Assembly: GCF_000971155.1 (NCBI RefSeq) | Contig: NZ_BBLX01000001.1 | Coordinates: 289,879-353,878, forward strand | Reading direction: 5' to 3' | Length of the DNA stretch: 64,000 nucleotides | Origin: Demequina maris | GTDB taxonomy: Bacteria > Actinomycetota > Actinomycetes > Actinomycetales > Demequinaceae | Part shown: positions 17,128 through 24,774 of the stretch, piece after piece | Layout of the letters: each line of letters opens with the position of its first letter | Position numbering within the stretch: position 1 is the first letter of the stretch | Translations under genes and position numbers: made by a program | Notes under the pieces: model-generated | Seen by the model: the letters and a program-made list of their open reading frames with translations, nothing else | Database searches by the model: none | What the model was told of the DNA's origin: nothing

Positions 17128-17487
17128 CTATCGACGCGCGAGGATGTCCCGCCAGTCCTCCGGCACGCGATCCGCGGGCCCGGGAGCGGGCTGATCCTCC
17201 GGGTGGCTCGTGGGCTCGGCGAGCGGCGGCCCCTCGAGGAAGGCCTCGCCCGGGTAGTCCCAGCACCAGTCCTCCCCGGGCTCGTAGCTCTGGACCACGG
17301 GGTGGCCCGTCGCGGCGGCGTGCCGGCGGGCGTGGGTGCTCAGCGATCCGTCGCAGCACCCGACATGACCGCACCGGGCGCAGCGCCGCAGGTGCCACCA
17401 CCAGCCACCGGTCTGCTCGCACTCGAGGCAACCGGGCCCGCTCGGCGGCACGGTGGTGTCGAAGGCATCAGCTGCTCCGGTCGGCAT
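17128..17487 (-). CDS. ZnF-UBP domain protein
   Basis: 119 residues from the ATG at 17487, with a strong Shine-Dalgarno (GAGGAGGAT). The protein is essentially one zinc finger of the ubiquitin-hydrolase (UBP) type: CLECEQTGGWWWHLRRC, ARCGHVGCCD, THARRHAAATGHPV and GEDWCWDY give the full set of Cys/His ligands. Bacteria lack ubiquitin; these proteins may bind C-terminal peptides or act as metal/redox sensors. Related proteins are often found beside TrxR-like flavoproteins, and here it is convergent with one, ending 53 bases away. Function in the module is inference. Confidence 0.85.
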   Translation of the reverse strand: MPTGAADAFDTTVPPSGPGCLECEQTGGWWWHLRRCARCGHVGCCDGSLSTHARRHAAATGHPVVQSYEPGEDWCWDYPGEAFLEGPPLAEPTSHPEDQPAPGPADRVPEDWRDILARR

Positions 17488-17662
17488 CGCATCCTCCTCA
17501 TCGAGTGGCGCCCCACGGCAGAACACGTGGCCGCCCACCCCGCAGGCGCAGAGTCGGGCGGACCGCTGATGACGAGGGTAGCCAGTCGCGTCCTTCCTTG
17601 GGCGGCGGGCCGAGACGGGAGGCCGGAGAGCATCGCACCGGACCTCGCTCCGTCTCCCCGCA

Positions 17663-17706
17663 CCGCTGCGACGGCTCGCACCCGAGGGTCCGAGCCGCCG
17701 CAGCGG
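17663..17706 (-). terminator. Hairpin terminator of the small secreted protein gene
   Basis: Stem CCGCTGCG/CGCAGCGG continued after one mismatch by CGGCTCG/CGAGCCG, with a 12-base loop. It begins about 20 bases past the stop of the small secreted gene. There is no T-run, as is common in high-G+C actinobacteria. Confidence 0.6.
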
Positions 17707-17727
17707 TCCAGGGTGCGCGAACGCGCG

Positions 17728-17937
17728 TCAGTCGCAGAACCCGTCCGCGGCCAGGGCGCGCGCCAGCGCGTTCTTGCCCTGACCCTTGTCGTCGAAGGAC
17801 TGGACCAGCGGGCCGACGTCGACCGCCTTGTGGATCTGGCCGAAGCAGGCGGCGTCGGCGGGCGCGGCGTTCGCGGTGCCTGCGAAGCCGACCACGGCGA
17901 GAGCGGTGATGAATCCGGTGGCGATGATGCGCTTCAT
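17728..17937 (-). CDS. Small secreted protein of unknown function
   Basis: 69 residues from the ATG at 17937, with ribosome site GAAGGAGAAG. The N-terminus (MKRIIATGFITALAVVGFAG) is a signal peptide with a probable cleavage after TANA (residue 24). The mature chain of about 45 residues holds two Cys (31 and 68), which could form a disulfide linking its ends. No enzymatic motif and no family recognised. A clear start, a good ribosome site and a terminator make it a convincing gene. It is divergent from the sirtuin. Confidence 0.75.
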   Translation of the reverse strand: MKRIIATGFITALAVVGFAGTANAAPADAACFGQIHKAVDVGPLVQSFDDKGQGKNALARALAADGFCD

Positions 17938-18205
17938 TGGGCTTCTCCTTCCATCGGCGGTCGCCCGGTGCGACCGCTTCACCCCGTACTTCCGACGGAG
18001 GCGGCCGTTTGGATGCAACCGCCGCAGATTCTGCTCTGAGCGAACACTCGCGCGATGCGGCGGAACCCGCGCCAGCAGTACTGCGCCGTGCGGTCGTGCC
18101 GGGCACCACGAGGACCGCGAGACGGTCCGCCGTGGCGCCTCGCCGCGGCAGGCGTGCGACCATCGTCAGCAGCGCACGATGCGATGGACCATCAGGAGGA
18201 TCCAC

Positions 18206-19051
18206 GTGGCAGCAGTGGGAACGGAGAGCTCTGAGCTCGTGGCGTCGCAGATCTCGCGCGCACTCGAGGCGCTCGCGGGACGCAGCATCGCGGTCCTCAC
18301 CGGCGCGGGCGTGTCGACCGACTCCGGCATCCCCGACTACCGCGGCGACGGTTCCCCTCGGCGCACGCCCATGACGTTCCAGGAGTTCACGGGCGACGAG
18401 GCGAAGCGACGACGTTACTGGGTCGGTTCGCACCTGGGCTGGAGGTCCTTCTCCTCCACGCGCCCGAACCGCGGGCATCGCGCTCTCGCCGCGCTCGAGG
18501 CCGCTGGCACGGTCACCGGCCTGGTCACCCAGAACGTGGACGGGCTCCACCTACGGGCGGGCTCGCGCGCGGTGGTGGAGCTGCACGGGGACATGCGGAG
18601 CGTGTCGTGCCTCGCGTGCGGCACCCGCTTCCCTCGCGAGCTGGTCGCCAGGCGGCTCGAGCGCGACAACCCGGCGCTCGCGCTCCCCGATGGTGTCGCG
18701 CTCGGACCCGACGGCGACGTGCTGCCGCAGTCGTGGGAGGACGTCACGGTGCCCGACTGCACCGTGTGCGAAGGGATCCTCAAGCCCGACGTGGTCTTCT
18801 TCGGGGAGCTCGTGCCCGCCGCGCGGACCCGCGTGGCAGAACAGGTCGTCGACGATGCGGAGGCCCTCCTGGTCGCGGGATCGTCGCTCGCCGTGAACTC
18901 CGGTCTCCGGCTCGTGTCGCGCGCTCATCGGCGCGGGTCGCCGATCGTGATCATCAACCGCGGCGGCACCAAGGGCGACGGCCGTGCCGACGTCAAGATC
19001 GACGCCGGCACCACAGAGACCCTCGAGGCTCTCGCGTCCGCGTTGATGTAG
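18206..19051 (+). CDS. Sir2-family NAD-dependent protein deacylase
   Basis: 281 residues from the GTG at 18206, which follows an AGGAGG ribosome site. Sirtuin signatures are complete: GAGVSTDSGIPDYR (33-46), TQNVDGLH (108-115), catalytic His127 in ELHGD, a zinc site with Cys135/Cys138 and Cys185/Cys188, FFGELVP and GSSLAVNSG. The GIPDYR/TQNVDGLH variants resemble class II (SIRT4-like) sirtuins more than CobB. It should remove acyl groups from protein lysines using NAD. The following SDR gene has its own leaderless promoter. Confidence 0.92.
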   Translation: MAAVGTESSELVASQISRALEALAGRSIAVLTGAGVSTDSGIPDYRGDGSPRRTPMTFQEFTGDEAKRRRYWVGSHLGWRSFSSTRPNRGHRALAALEAAGTVTGLVTQNVDGLHLRAGSRAVVELHGDMRSVSCLACGTRFPRELVARRLERDNPALALPDGVALGPDGDVLPQSWEDVTVPDCTVCEGILKPDVVFFGELVPAARTRVAEQVVDDAEALLVAGSSLAVNSGLRLVSRAHRRGSPIVIINRGGTKGDGRADVKIDAGTTETLEALASALM

Positions 19052-19113
19052 ACGGTCCGTGACGACCCGGCCGCGGCGCCGCTCCCGGTCGGCGACGCGG
19101 GCGGTGTCGCCGG

Positions 19114-19119
19114 TACCAT
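19114..19119 (+). promoter_or_regulatory. -10 box of a leaderless promoter
   Basis: TACCAT ends seven bases before the GTG at 19127, and no ribosome site is present. This is the actinobacterial leaderless layout. Confidence 0.55.
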
Positions 19120-19126
19120 CGACCGA

Positions 19127-20647
19127 GTGCCCGACACCCCCGCCCCCGCATCCGCCCCGCACGTCATCGATCCCGCGGACCTCGAGGTCACGCTGCGGGT
19201 GCTGGCGGCGCTGAGCGACGTGGACGAGGACGATCCCGACTTCACCGCCGTGCGCAACGCGACCGCGAGCATGATCAAGTCCGTCAAGCGCGCGCGTCGC
19301 CGCGAGCGCCGCAACGCCATCAACGTCGCCGACTCCGCCATCGTCGCCGCGACCGCGACCGGGGCGGCGGACCGGATCGACGACGAGACGCGGGGGCTGA
19401 CCCTCACCGCGCGCGCCGCCGCGCCGACGGTCGGCGACTACGTCAAGGCGCGCCCCTGCTACATCTGCAAGCAGAAGTACACGCAGGTCGACGCGTTCTA
19501 CCACCAGCTGTGCCCCGCGTGCGCGGAGACAGGACACGCCAAGCGCCACGCACGTGCGGATCTGCGCGGCCGTCGCGCGCTGCTCACCGGCGGTCGGGCC
19601 AAGATCGGCATGCACATCGCGCTGCGTCTCCTGCGTGACGGCGCGGACCTCACGCTCACCACCCGGTTCCCCCGCGACGCGGTGCGCCGCTTCGCGGCGA
19701 TGCCTGATGCGCCCGAGTGGCTGTCGCGCCTCACCGTCGTCGGCATCGACCTCCGGGACCCGGCCCAGGTGGTCGCTCTCGCGGACTCGGTCGCGGCGCA
19801 CGGACCGCTCGACATCCTCATCAACAACGCGGCGCAGACGGTGCGTCGCTCCCCCGGCGCCTATGCGCCGCTCGTGGACGCCGAGAACGCACCGCTCGCG
19901 CCGGGCCTCTGGCAGGAGGGCTCCGGACCGAGCCTGCTGACCTTGGGTCGCACCCACGACGCGCACCCCGTGAGCATCGAGGCCTCCGCGACGGCGCACC
20001 CGCTCCTCGCCTCGGCGCATGCGGCGGAGACCGGCGTGCGCGAGGCGCAGCGGCTCACCGACCTGGCACTCGCCCCGGGGTCGTCGTCGCTCGAGCGGCT
20101 CGCCGACGGCACGGCCATCGACGCCGGCGGGCTGGTGCCCGATACCCACGACACCAACTCGTGGGTGCAGGCGGTCGGCGAGGTCACCCCGCTCGAGCTG
20201 CTCGAGGTGCAGCTGTGCAACTCGACCGCGCCCTTCATCCTCATCAACCGCCTGCGCCCATCCCTGGCCGCCGCGGCCGCCGCATCGTCCACCGGCCGCT
20301 CCTACGTGGTCAACGTGTCCGCGATGGAGGGCGTGTTCGAGCGCGGCTACAAGGGCCCCGGCCACCCCCACACCAACATGGCGAAGGCGGCGCTCAACAT
20401 GCTCACGCGCACCAGCGCGCGGGAGATGTTCGAGACGGACTCGATCCTCATGACCAGCGTCGACACCGGCTGGATCACCGACGAGCGTCCCCACCCCACC
20501 AAGGTGCGGCTCGCCGAGGAGGGCTTCCACGCACCGCTCGACCTGGTCGACGGCGCAGCTCGGGTCTACGACCCCGTGGTGCGCGGCGAGGCGGGCGAGG
20601 ACCTCTTCGGGGTGTTCCTCAAGGACTACGCGCCGTCGAAGTGGTGA
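19127..20647 (+). CDS. Atypical SDR protein with N-terminal zinc ribbon
   Basis: 506 residues. Residues 111-132 hold two CxxC pairs (CYIC and CPAC) that form a probable zinc ribbon. From about 150 comes a Rossmann domain (LLTGGRAKIGMHIALRLL) with INNAA at 232-236 and a Ser (about 398) in NVSAMEG. At the position of the catalytic YxxxK the sequence is HPHTNMAK: Lys420 is present but the Tyr position is Thr416. An insertion of about 120 residues separates the two halves. This is a recognisable large SDR-like family, but its substrate is unknown and the altered active site makes ordinary alcohol dehydrogenase chemistry doubtful. The SH3-like gene follows four bases later. Confidence 0.75.
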   Translation: MPDTPAPASAPHVIDPADLEVTLRVLAALSDVDEDDPDFTAVRNATASMIKSVKRARRRERRNAINVADSAIVAATATGAADRIDDETRGLTLTARAAAPTVGDYVKARPCYICKQKYTQVDAFYHQLCPACAETGHAKRHARADLRGRRALLTGGRAKIGMHIALRLLRDGADLTLTTRFPRDAVRRFAAMPDAPEWLSRLTVVGIDLRDPAQVVALADSVAAHGPLDILINNAAQTVRRSPGAYAPLVDAENAPLAPGLWQEGSGPSLLTLGRTHDAHPVSIEASATAHPLLASAHAAETGVREAQRLTDLALAPGSSSLERLADGTAIDAGGLVPDTHDTNSWVQAVGEVTPLELLEVQLCNSTAPFILINRLRPSLAAAAAASSTGRSYVVNVSAMEGVFERGYKGPGHPHTNMAKAALNMLTRTSAREMFETDSILMTSVDTGWITDERPHPTKVRLAEEGFHAPLDLVDGAARVYDPVVRGEAGEDLFGVFLKDYAPSKW

Positions 20648-20651
20648 GCGC

Positions 20652-20846
20652 ATGATCCGCCTCCCCGCGCCGGGCCAAAGGGTGGTCGTGCGCTACGTCC
20701 TGCCCACCGGCCAGGCGACCGATGCGCTCGGTGACCTCGTGAGCGTGACCGCCGAGGAGGTGGTGGTGGAGACCAAGCGCGGCACCGCGCGGATCGTCGG
20801 CGACACCATCATCGCGGCGAAGGAGGTGCTGCCGGCGCGCGAGTGA
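20652..20846 (+). CDS. Small SH3-like domain protein (Rv0428c N-terminal type)
   Basis: 64 residues. The sequence (GQRVVVRYVLPTG, DALGDLVSVTAEEVVVETKRG, IIAAKEVLP) resembles the SH3-like domain found at the N-terminus of mycobacterial Rv0428c-type GNAT proteins, here as a free-standing protein. It starts four bases after the SDR stop, so the two are probably co-transcribed. There are no catalytic residues; a binding role is likely. Confidence 0.65.
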   Translation: MIRLPAPGQRVVVRYVLPTGQATDALGDLVSVTAEEVVVETKRGTARIVGDTIIAAKEVLPARE

Positions 20847-20932
20847 CTGCGCGCTGGGGTGATCGCCGCCCGCGCCTGCGTCGCCACGGTCGCGCAGCGT
20901 TCGAGGTCCCGCTCTCCGCCGCGCACGTGTGA

Positions 20933-20938
20933 CAGATT
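20933..20938 (+). promoter_or_regulatory. Possible leaderless -10 box
   Basis: CAGATT, one mismatch from TANNNT, ends six bases before the GTG at 20945, with no ribosome site nearby. Confidence 0.35.
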
Positions 20939-20944
20939 GGCGGG

Positions 20945-21898
20945 GTGAGCGAATCCTCCCTGGTGGCACCTGCAGAGGCCGTCCGTGTCGCAGCGGAGAA
21001 CCGCGCACGCCGCAGGCATGTCGCTGCGCAGCTTGAGACCGCCGCGACTCTGGTCGCCACGCGACGGGATGAGCTGGCCGAGCTCGAGCGCACGCTGCAG
21101 GCGGAGCGCGCGGATGTGGGCCGTCTCGAACAGCTGTCGCTGACGAGAATCTGGGCGGCCCTGCGCGGAGACACCGCCGATCGCCTGGCCGTCGAGAGGG
21201 CCGAGGCTGACGCGGCCTCGCTGGCCGTGGCCTCAGCGCAGAGACGGTTCGACAGCGCCCATCGCGAGTACACCAAGGTGCGTCGCGAGCACGATGGGTT
21301 GAGCGGTGTCGACCGCGCGTACACCGATGCGCTCGCCGAGTACGAGTCCGCGCTCCGCGCGGCTGGAGGACGCGGTGCGGCGGAGCTGACGACTATCGCC
21401 GAGGACCTGGGCACCGCTGGCGCGCGTCGGCGCGAGATCACGGAGGCCGTCGGCGCGCTGCAGGACACCCGGCAGGCGCTCGGCCGCGCACTCGAGAGCC
21501 TGGACAGTGCGGGAGGCTGGTCGACGTACGACACCTTCTTCGGGGGTGGGTTGGTGGCCGACATGGTGAAGCACTTCAAGATCGACGCCGCCACGGAGGC
21601 CTTCACACGGGTGAATCGCGCGCTCGAGCGGCTGTCGGTGGAGCTGGCGGACATCGGGGTATCCGCGCTCGACGGTGTGGACATCTCGACCACGCTGGCG
21701 GTGTTCGATGTGCTGTTCGACAACATCGTGAGCGACTGGATGGTGAGGGATCGGATCGCGCAAGCCAGGTCGCGCGCCTACGATCTGCGCGATCGCCTCG
21801 CTGATCTGGCCGACGAGCTCGCCGCTCACGCGCGGGACAACGCTGCCGGCATCACCGCGCTGCTCGCGCGACGCGAGGAGATTCTCACCGCGGTCTGA
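20945..21898 (+). CDS. Coiled-coil protein of unknown function
   Basis: 317 residues with heptad-like coiled coils over about 20-80, 85-130 and 265-300. Between them is a more globular part, including STYDTFFGGGLVADMVKHFK (about 198-217) and a helical region predicted from DGVDISTTLAVFDVLFDN. No signal peptide and no transmembrane segment. The TYDTFFGGG-type segment occurs in some uncharacterised actinobacterial coiled-coil proteins, but I cannot name a family. Starts with GTG, probably on a leaderless transcript. Confidence 0.7.
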   Translation: MSESSLVAPAEAVRVAAENRARRRHVAAQLETAATLVATRRDELAELERTLQAERADVGRLEQLSLTRIWAALRGDTADRLAVERAEADAASLAVASAQRRFDSAHREYTKVRREHDGLSGVDRAYTDALAEYESALRAAGGRGAAELTTIAEDLGTAGARRREITEAVGALQDTRQALGRALESLDSAGGWSTYDTFFGGGLVADMVKHFKIDAATEAFTRVNRALERLSVELADIGVSALDGVDISTTLAVFDVLFDNIVSDWMVRDRIAQARSRAYDLRDRLADLADELAAHARDNAAGITALLARREEILTAV

Positions 21899-21924
21899 CG
21901 GGGCGTCCGAAGACCGTCCACGGC

Positions 21925-21930
21925 TAGGCT
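21925..21930 (+). promoter_or_regulatory. -10 box of a leaderless promoter
   Basis: TAGGCT ends six bases before the GTG at 21937, the start of a short leader ORF in front of the methyltransferase gene. Confidence 0.5.
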
Positions 21931-21936
21931 TTCACG

Positions 21937-22038
21937 GTGATCGGCCCCCACCCCCGCATCGTCCCCACGCGCATCCGTACGCGCCCGCTCGCCCTTGCCC
22001 TGGCGGCTCGGTGCGAGGACGGCGATGTGATGCGGTGA
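21937..22038 (+). CDS. Putative 33-codon leader ORF upstream of rlmG
   Basis: The frame runs GTG (21937) to TGA (22036-22038) and encodes an Arg/Pro/Ala-rich peptide of 33 residues beginning VIGPHPRIVPTRIR. Its start sits six bases after a TAGGCT box, so the transcript would be leaderless. Its TGA overlaps the GTG start of the methyltransferase (GTGA at 22035-22038). That layout suggests translational coupling, since the methyltransferase start has no well-spaced ribosome site of its own. It carries a copy of CGCATCGTCC. Whether the peptide itself matters is unknown; it may only deliver ribosomes. Confidence 0.4.
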   Translation: MIGPHPRIVPTRIRTRPLALALAARCEDGDVMR

Positions 22039-23153
22039 GCGCGATCTTCGACGCGCTGCGGCGCTGGCCCGATGTCGAGGCGCCGGACCTGGTCGCCGTC
22101 GACGCGGCGGATCGATTGATCCTGGACGAGTCCGCAGAGCGGCGCGCGTCCGCCCTGCCAGGCGACATCGTGGTGATCAACGACTCCTACGGCGCGCTCA
22201 CCCTCGGGGCGGCCCATGCCGGCGCGAGCGGGATACGCACGCACATCGACGCGATCACCGGCGAGCGCGCGCTCGAGGCCAATGCCTCGCGCGTGGACCT
22301 CAGCGGCCACTTCCGCTCCGTCCCTCTCGACGCTGAGCTGGTGAACGGGGCTCGGATCGTCCTGCTGCGCCTGCCCCGCACCGTCGACGCGCTGCGCGAC
22401 ATCGCCGGCCTGATCGCCGCGCATGCCGATCCGAGCGTGGTGGTCTTCGCGGGCGGGCGCCTGAAGCACATGTCGGTGTCGATGAACGCGGTGCTGCGCG
22501 AGAACTTCGGGCAGCTGGATATCAGCCATGCCCGGCAGAAGTCGCGGGTGCTCATCGCCCGCGCGCCCCGGGATGGCCGAGACCCCACTCCCGCCGCCGC
22601 TCATGTCGATGGTCTTGAGGTGCGCGCGTTCGGCGGTGCCTTCGCTGGGGCGCGGCTCGACATCGGAACCCGGCTGCTCCTCGAGAACCTCCCCGACGCA
22701 CCCGTCGGCGGGACGCCGGATGATCCCCTCATCGATCTGGCCTGCGGCACGGGGATCATCGGTGCGTGGATGGCGACGCGGTATCCCGGCGCGCACGTGC
22801 ACTCGTGCGATCAGTCGTCCGTCGCGGTCGCGTCGGCGCACGCGACGATGCTCGCCAACGGCATCGAGGACCGCGTCACGGTGGTGCGCGACGACATGCT
22901 GGGCGCCAGGCCTTCCGCCAGCGCGTCCTTCATCGCGTTGAACCCGCCGTTCCACTCAGCCGCGGCCGTGACCGACCTCATCGCGCCACGGATGTTCGGA
23001 GACGTGGCCAGGGTCCTGCGCCCCGGGGGTCAGCTCTGGTGCGTGTGGAACTCCGGACTCAGGTATCGGCCGCTGCTCGAGCGCGCGATCGGCCCCACCG
23101 AGCAGGTCGCCCGCAACGCCAAGTTCACCGTCACCGTCTCGACGCGTCGATGA
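22035..23153 (+). CDS. RlmG/RsmC-type rRNA guanine-N2 methyltransferase
   Basis: 372 residues. There is an N-terminal degenerate methyltransferase-like domain (AVDAADRLIL, GDIVVINDSYGALTLG) and a C-terminal catalytic domain with DLACGTGIIG (SAM motif I) and NPPFHSA (the NPPF motif of N2-guanine methyltransferases). The overall layout and the end (RNAKFTVTVS) match E. coli RlmG, which makes m2G1835 in 23S rRNA, more closely than RsmC, so 23S rRNA is the likely substrate. The GTG at 22035 is chosen because the family alignment begins there. A GTG at 22011 is also in frame. The gene ends before a hairpin terminator shared with the opposing tRNA. Confidence 0.8.
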   Translation: MSAIFDALRRWPDVEAPDLVAVDAADRLILDESAERRASALPGDIVVINDSYGALTLGAAHAGASGIRTHIDAITGERALEANASRVDLSGHFRSVPLDAELVNGARIVLLRLPRTVDALRDIAGLIAAHADPSVVVFAGGRLKHMSVSMNAVLRENFGQLDISHARQKSRVLIARAPRDGRDPTPAAAHVDGLEVRAFGGAFAGARLDIGTRLLLENLPDAPVGGTPDDPLIDLACGTGIIGAWMATRYPGAHVHSCDQSSVAVASAHATMLANGIEDRVTVVRDDMLGARPSASASFIALNPPFHSAAAVTDLIAPRMFGDVARVLRPGGQLWCVWNSGLRYRPLLERAIGPTEQVARNAKFTVTVSTRR

Positions 23154-23187
23154 GCCTGCGATGAGGGGCCGTGCCCTACCAACAAGA

Positions 23188-23221
23188 AAAGTCCTGGCAA
23201 CCCGTGAGTTACCAGGACTTT
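23188..23221. terminator. Bidirectional hairpin terminator
   Basis: Perfect 10-bp stem AAAGTCCTGG/CCAGGACTTT with a 14-base loop, between the methyltransferase and the convergent tRNA gene. On the minus strand it is followed by TTTTCTTGTT, giving a classical intrinsic terminator for the tRNA. Confidence 0.8.
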
Positions 23222-23235
23222 CCGCTTGCTACACG

Positions 23236-23309
23236 TCGGGCTGACAGGATTTGAACCTGCGACCCCCTGACCCCCAGTCAGGTGCGCTACCAAGCTGCGC
23301 CACAGCCCG
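23236..23309 (-). tRNA. tRNA-Pro (anticodon GGG)
   Basis: 74 nt without encoded CCA. Acceptor CGGGCTG/CAGCCCG, D-arm GCGCAGCTTGGTAGCGC, anticodon stem CCTGA/TCAGG with loop CTGGGGG (anticodon GGG), and T-arm with GGTTCAAATCC. A TATAGT -10 box lies at 23328-23323, 13 bases before the mature 5' end; no good -35 is seen. The leader repeats the first bases of the tRNA (CGGGCTGT twice). Confidence 0.93.
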
Positions 23310-23322
23310 TGACAGCCCGATA

Positions 23323-23328
23323 ACTATA
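23323..23328 (-). promoter_or_regulatory. -10 box for the tRNA-Pro gene
   Basis: TATAGT on the minus strand, in an AT-rich pocket (GATATAGTTATC) that stands out from the G+C-rich surroundings and is placed correctly for a short tRNA leader. Confidence 0.5.
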
Positions 23329-23485
23329 TCGGAATCCGACGGCGCCGCTGACCACTTCCGCCCACTCGCGGAAAGAATCCCCCGGATAACTTGGTCACCC
23401 CTGGATCCGCCGACACGCACGACCCCTCCCGCGAAACCCCAGGCAGCCCCTACTATCGCGGTACTGCTCAACGACGAGGAGAACC

Positions 23486-24766
23486 GTGCTCGACACCGCC
23501 ATCATCGGCGCCGGTCCCGCGGGCCTGGCCGCCGCCCACGCGCTCAAGGAGCGCGGGCTCCCCTACACGCACCTCGAGCGCCACACGGCCGTGGGCGGGC
23601 TGTGGGACATCGACGCCCCCGGCACCCCCATGTACGAGTCCGCGCACTTCATCTCCTCCAAGACGCTGTCCGGCTTCCCGTCGTTCCCCATGCCCGACGA
23701 CTACCCCGACTACCCGGACCACCGGCAGATCCTCGCCTACCTGCGCGCCTTCGCCTCAGAGAACGACCTCGACGAGGGCATCGAGTACGACACCGCGGTC
23801 GAGCGGGTCGAGGCGACCCCCGAGGGCTACCGCGTCACCCGTGCGGACGGGCGGGCCACCGAGCACGCGCACGTGGTCATCGCCTCGGGCGTGCAGTGGA
23901 TCCCGAACATCCCCGACCTGCCCGGCACCTTCGACGGCGAGATCCGCCACACCGTCACGCACCGCAGCGCACGCGAGCTCGAGGGCCGCCGCGTGCTGGT
24001 GGTGGGCGCGGGCAACTCCGGCGCCGACATCGCGTGCGACGCCGCCCGCTCCGCCGACCACGCCGTCATCAGCCTCCGGCGCGGCTACCACTTCATCCCC
24101 AAGCACGTCTTCGGCGTCCCGTCCGACGTCTTCGCGGACGGCGGTCCCACGATGCCGATGTGGCTCGAGCAGCGCGTCTTCGGCGCCCTGCTGCGCGTGC
24201 TCAACGGCGACGTCACGCGCCTCGGGCTGCAGAAGCCCGACCACAAGGTCTTCGAGACGCACCCGCTGATGAACACGCAGCTGCTGCACCACCTGGGCCA
24301 CGGGGACATCACCGCCCGCCCGGGCATCGCGGACGCCGCGGGCACCACCGTCACCTTCACGGACGGCACCCAGGAGGAGGTCGACCTCATCCTGCTGGCC
24401 ACCGGCTACCAGCACGCCGTGCCCTACGCGCCGGAACTCGTCGGCGACGGCCCGCAGACCGACTTCTACCTCACCGCGTTCTCCCGCCATGCCGGCCTAT
24501 ACGGCCTCGGCTTCGTCGAGACCAACGGCGCCGCCTACGTGCTCATGGCGCAGCTCGCGGCGATGGTCGCCCAGCACATCGAGGACCGCACCGCGCGCCC
24601 TGCACGGTGGCGCGAGTTCGAGACGCTCATCGCCACGGACACGCCGGATCTCACGCGCGGCATCCGCTTCGTCGACTCGCCCCGCCACGCGGGCTACGTC
24701 GACGGGGTCGCCATCACCAAGTACCTCGAACGCACCGCGAAGCGCATGGGCTGGAGCATCCCGTGA
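23486..24766 (+). CDS. Flavin-containing monooxygenase (class B)
   Basis: 426 residues from the GTG at 23486 (ribosome site GAGGAGAA). FAD-binding GAGPAGLAAAHAL (residues 8-20), GGLWD, the fingerprint FDGEIRHTVTHRS (an FxGxxxH-type FMO/Baeyer-Villiger motif), and NADPH-binding VVGAGNSGADIA, then LLATGYQ. It should insert one oxygen from O2 into a ketone or a soft nucleophile using NADPH. The next gene is an SDR, and the facing operon encodes esterases and acid-activating enzymes. That context suggests a ketone-to-ester step in a catabolic route, but the substrate is unknown. Confidence 0.88.
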   Translation: MLDTAIIGAGPAGLAAAHALKERGLPYTHLERHTAVGGLWDIDAPGTPMYESAHFISSKTLSGFPSFPMPDDYPDYPDHRQILAYLRAFASENDLDEGIEYDTAVERVEATPEGYRVTRADGRATEHAHVVIASGVQWIPNIPDLPGTFDGEIRHTVTHRSARELEGRRVLVVGAGNSGADIACDAARSADHAVISLRRGYHFIPKHVFGVPSDVFADGGPTMPMWLEQRVFGALLRVLNGDVTRLGLQKPDHKVFETHPLMNTQLLHHLGHGDITARPGIADAAGTTVTFTDGTQEEVDLILLATGYQHAVPYAPELVGDGPQTDFYLTAFSRHAGLYGLGFVETNGAAYVLMAQLAAMVAQHIEDRTARPARWREFETLIATDTPDLTRGIRFVDSPRHAGYVDGVAITKYLERTAKRMGWSIP

Positions 24767-24774
24767 GGCGGCGG

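Noticed and set aside
12413-17431. A very long minus-strand open frame opposite the kinase and flavoprotein genes
   Set aside because: Its translation is low-complexity and lacks any domain; the plus-strand genes have complete domain series.
23346-23354. -35 element for the tRNA-Pro promoter
   Set aside because: The best candidate, TGGTCA, is 20 bases from the -10 box; spacing and match are poor, so only the -10 was annotated.
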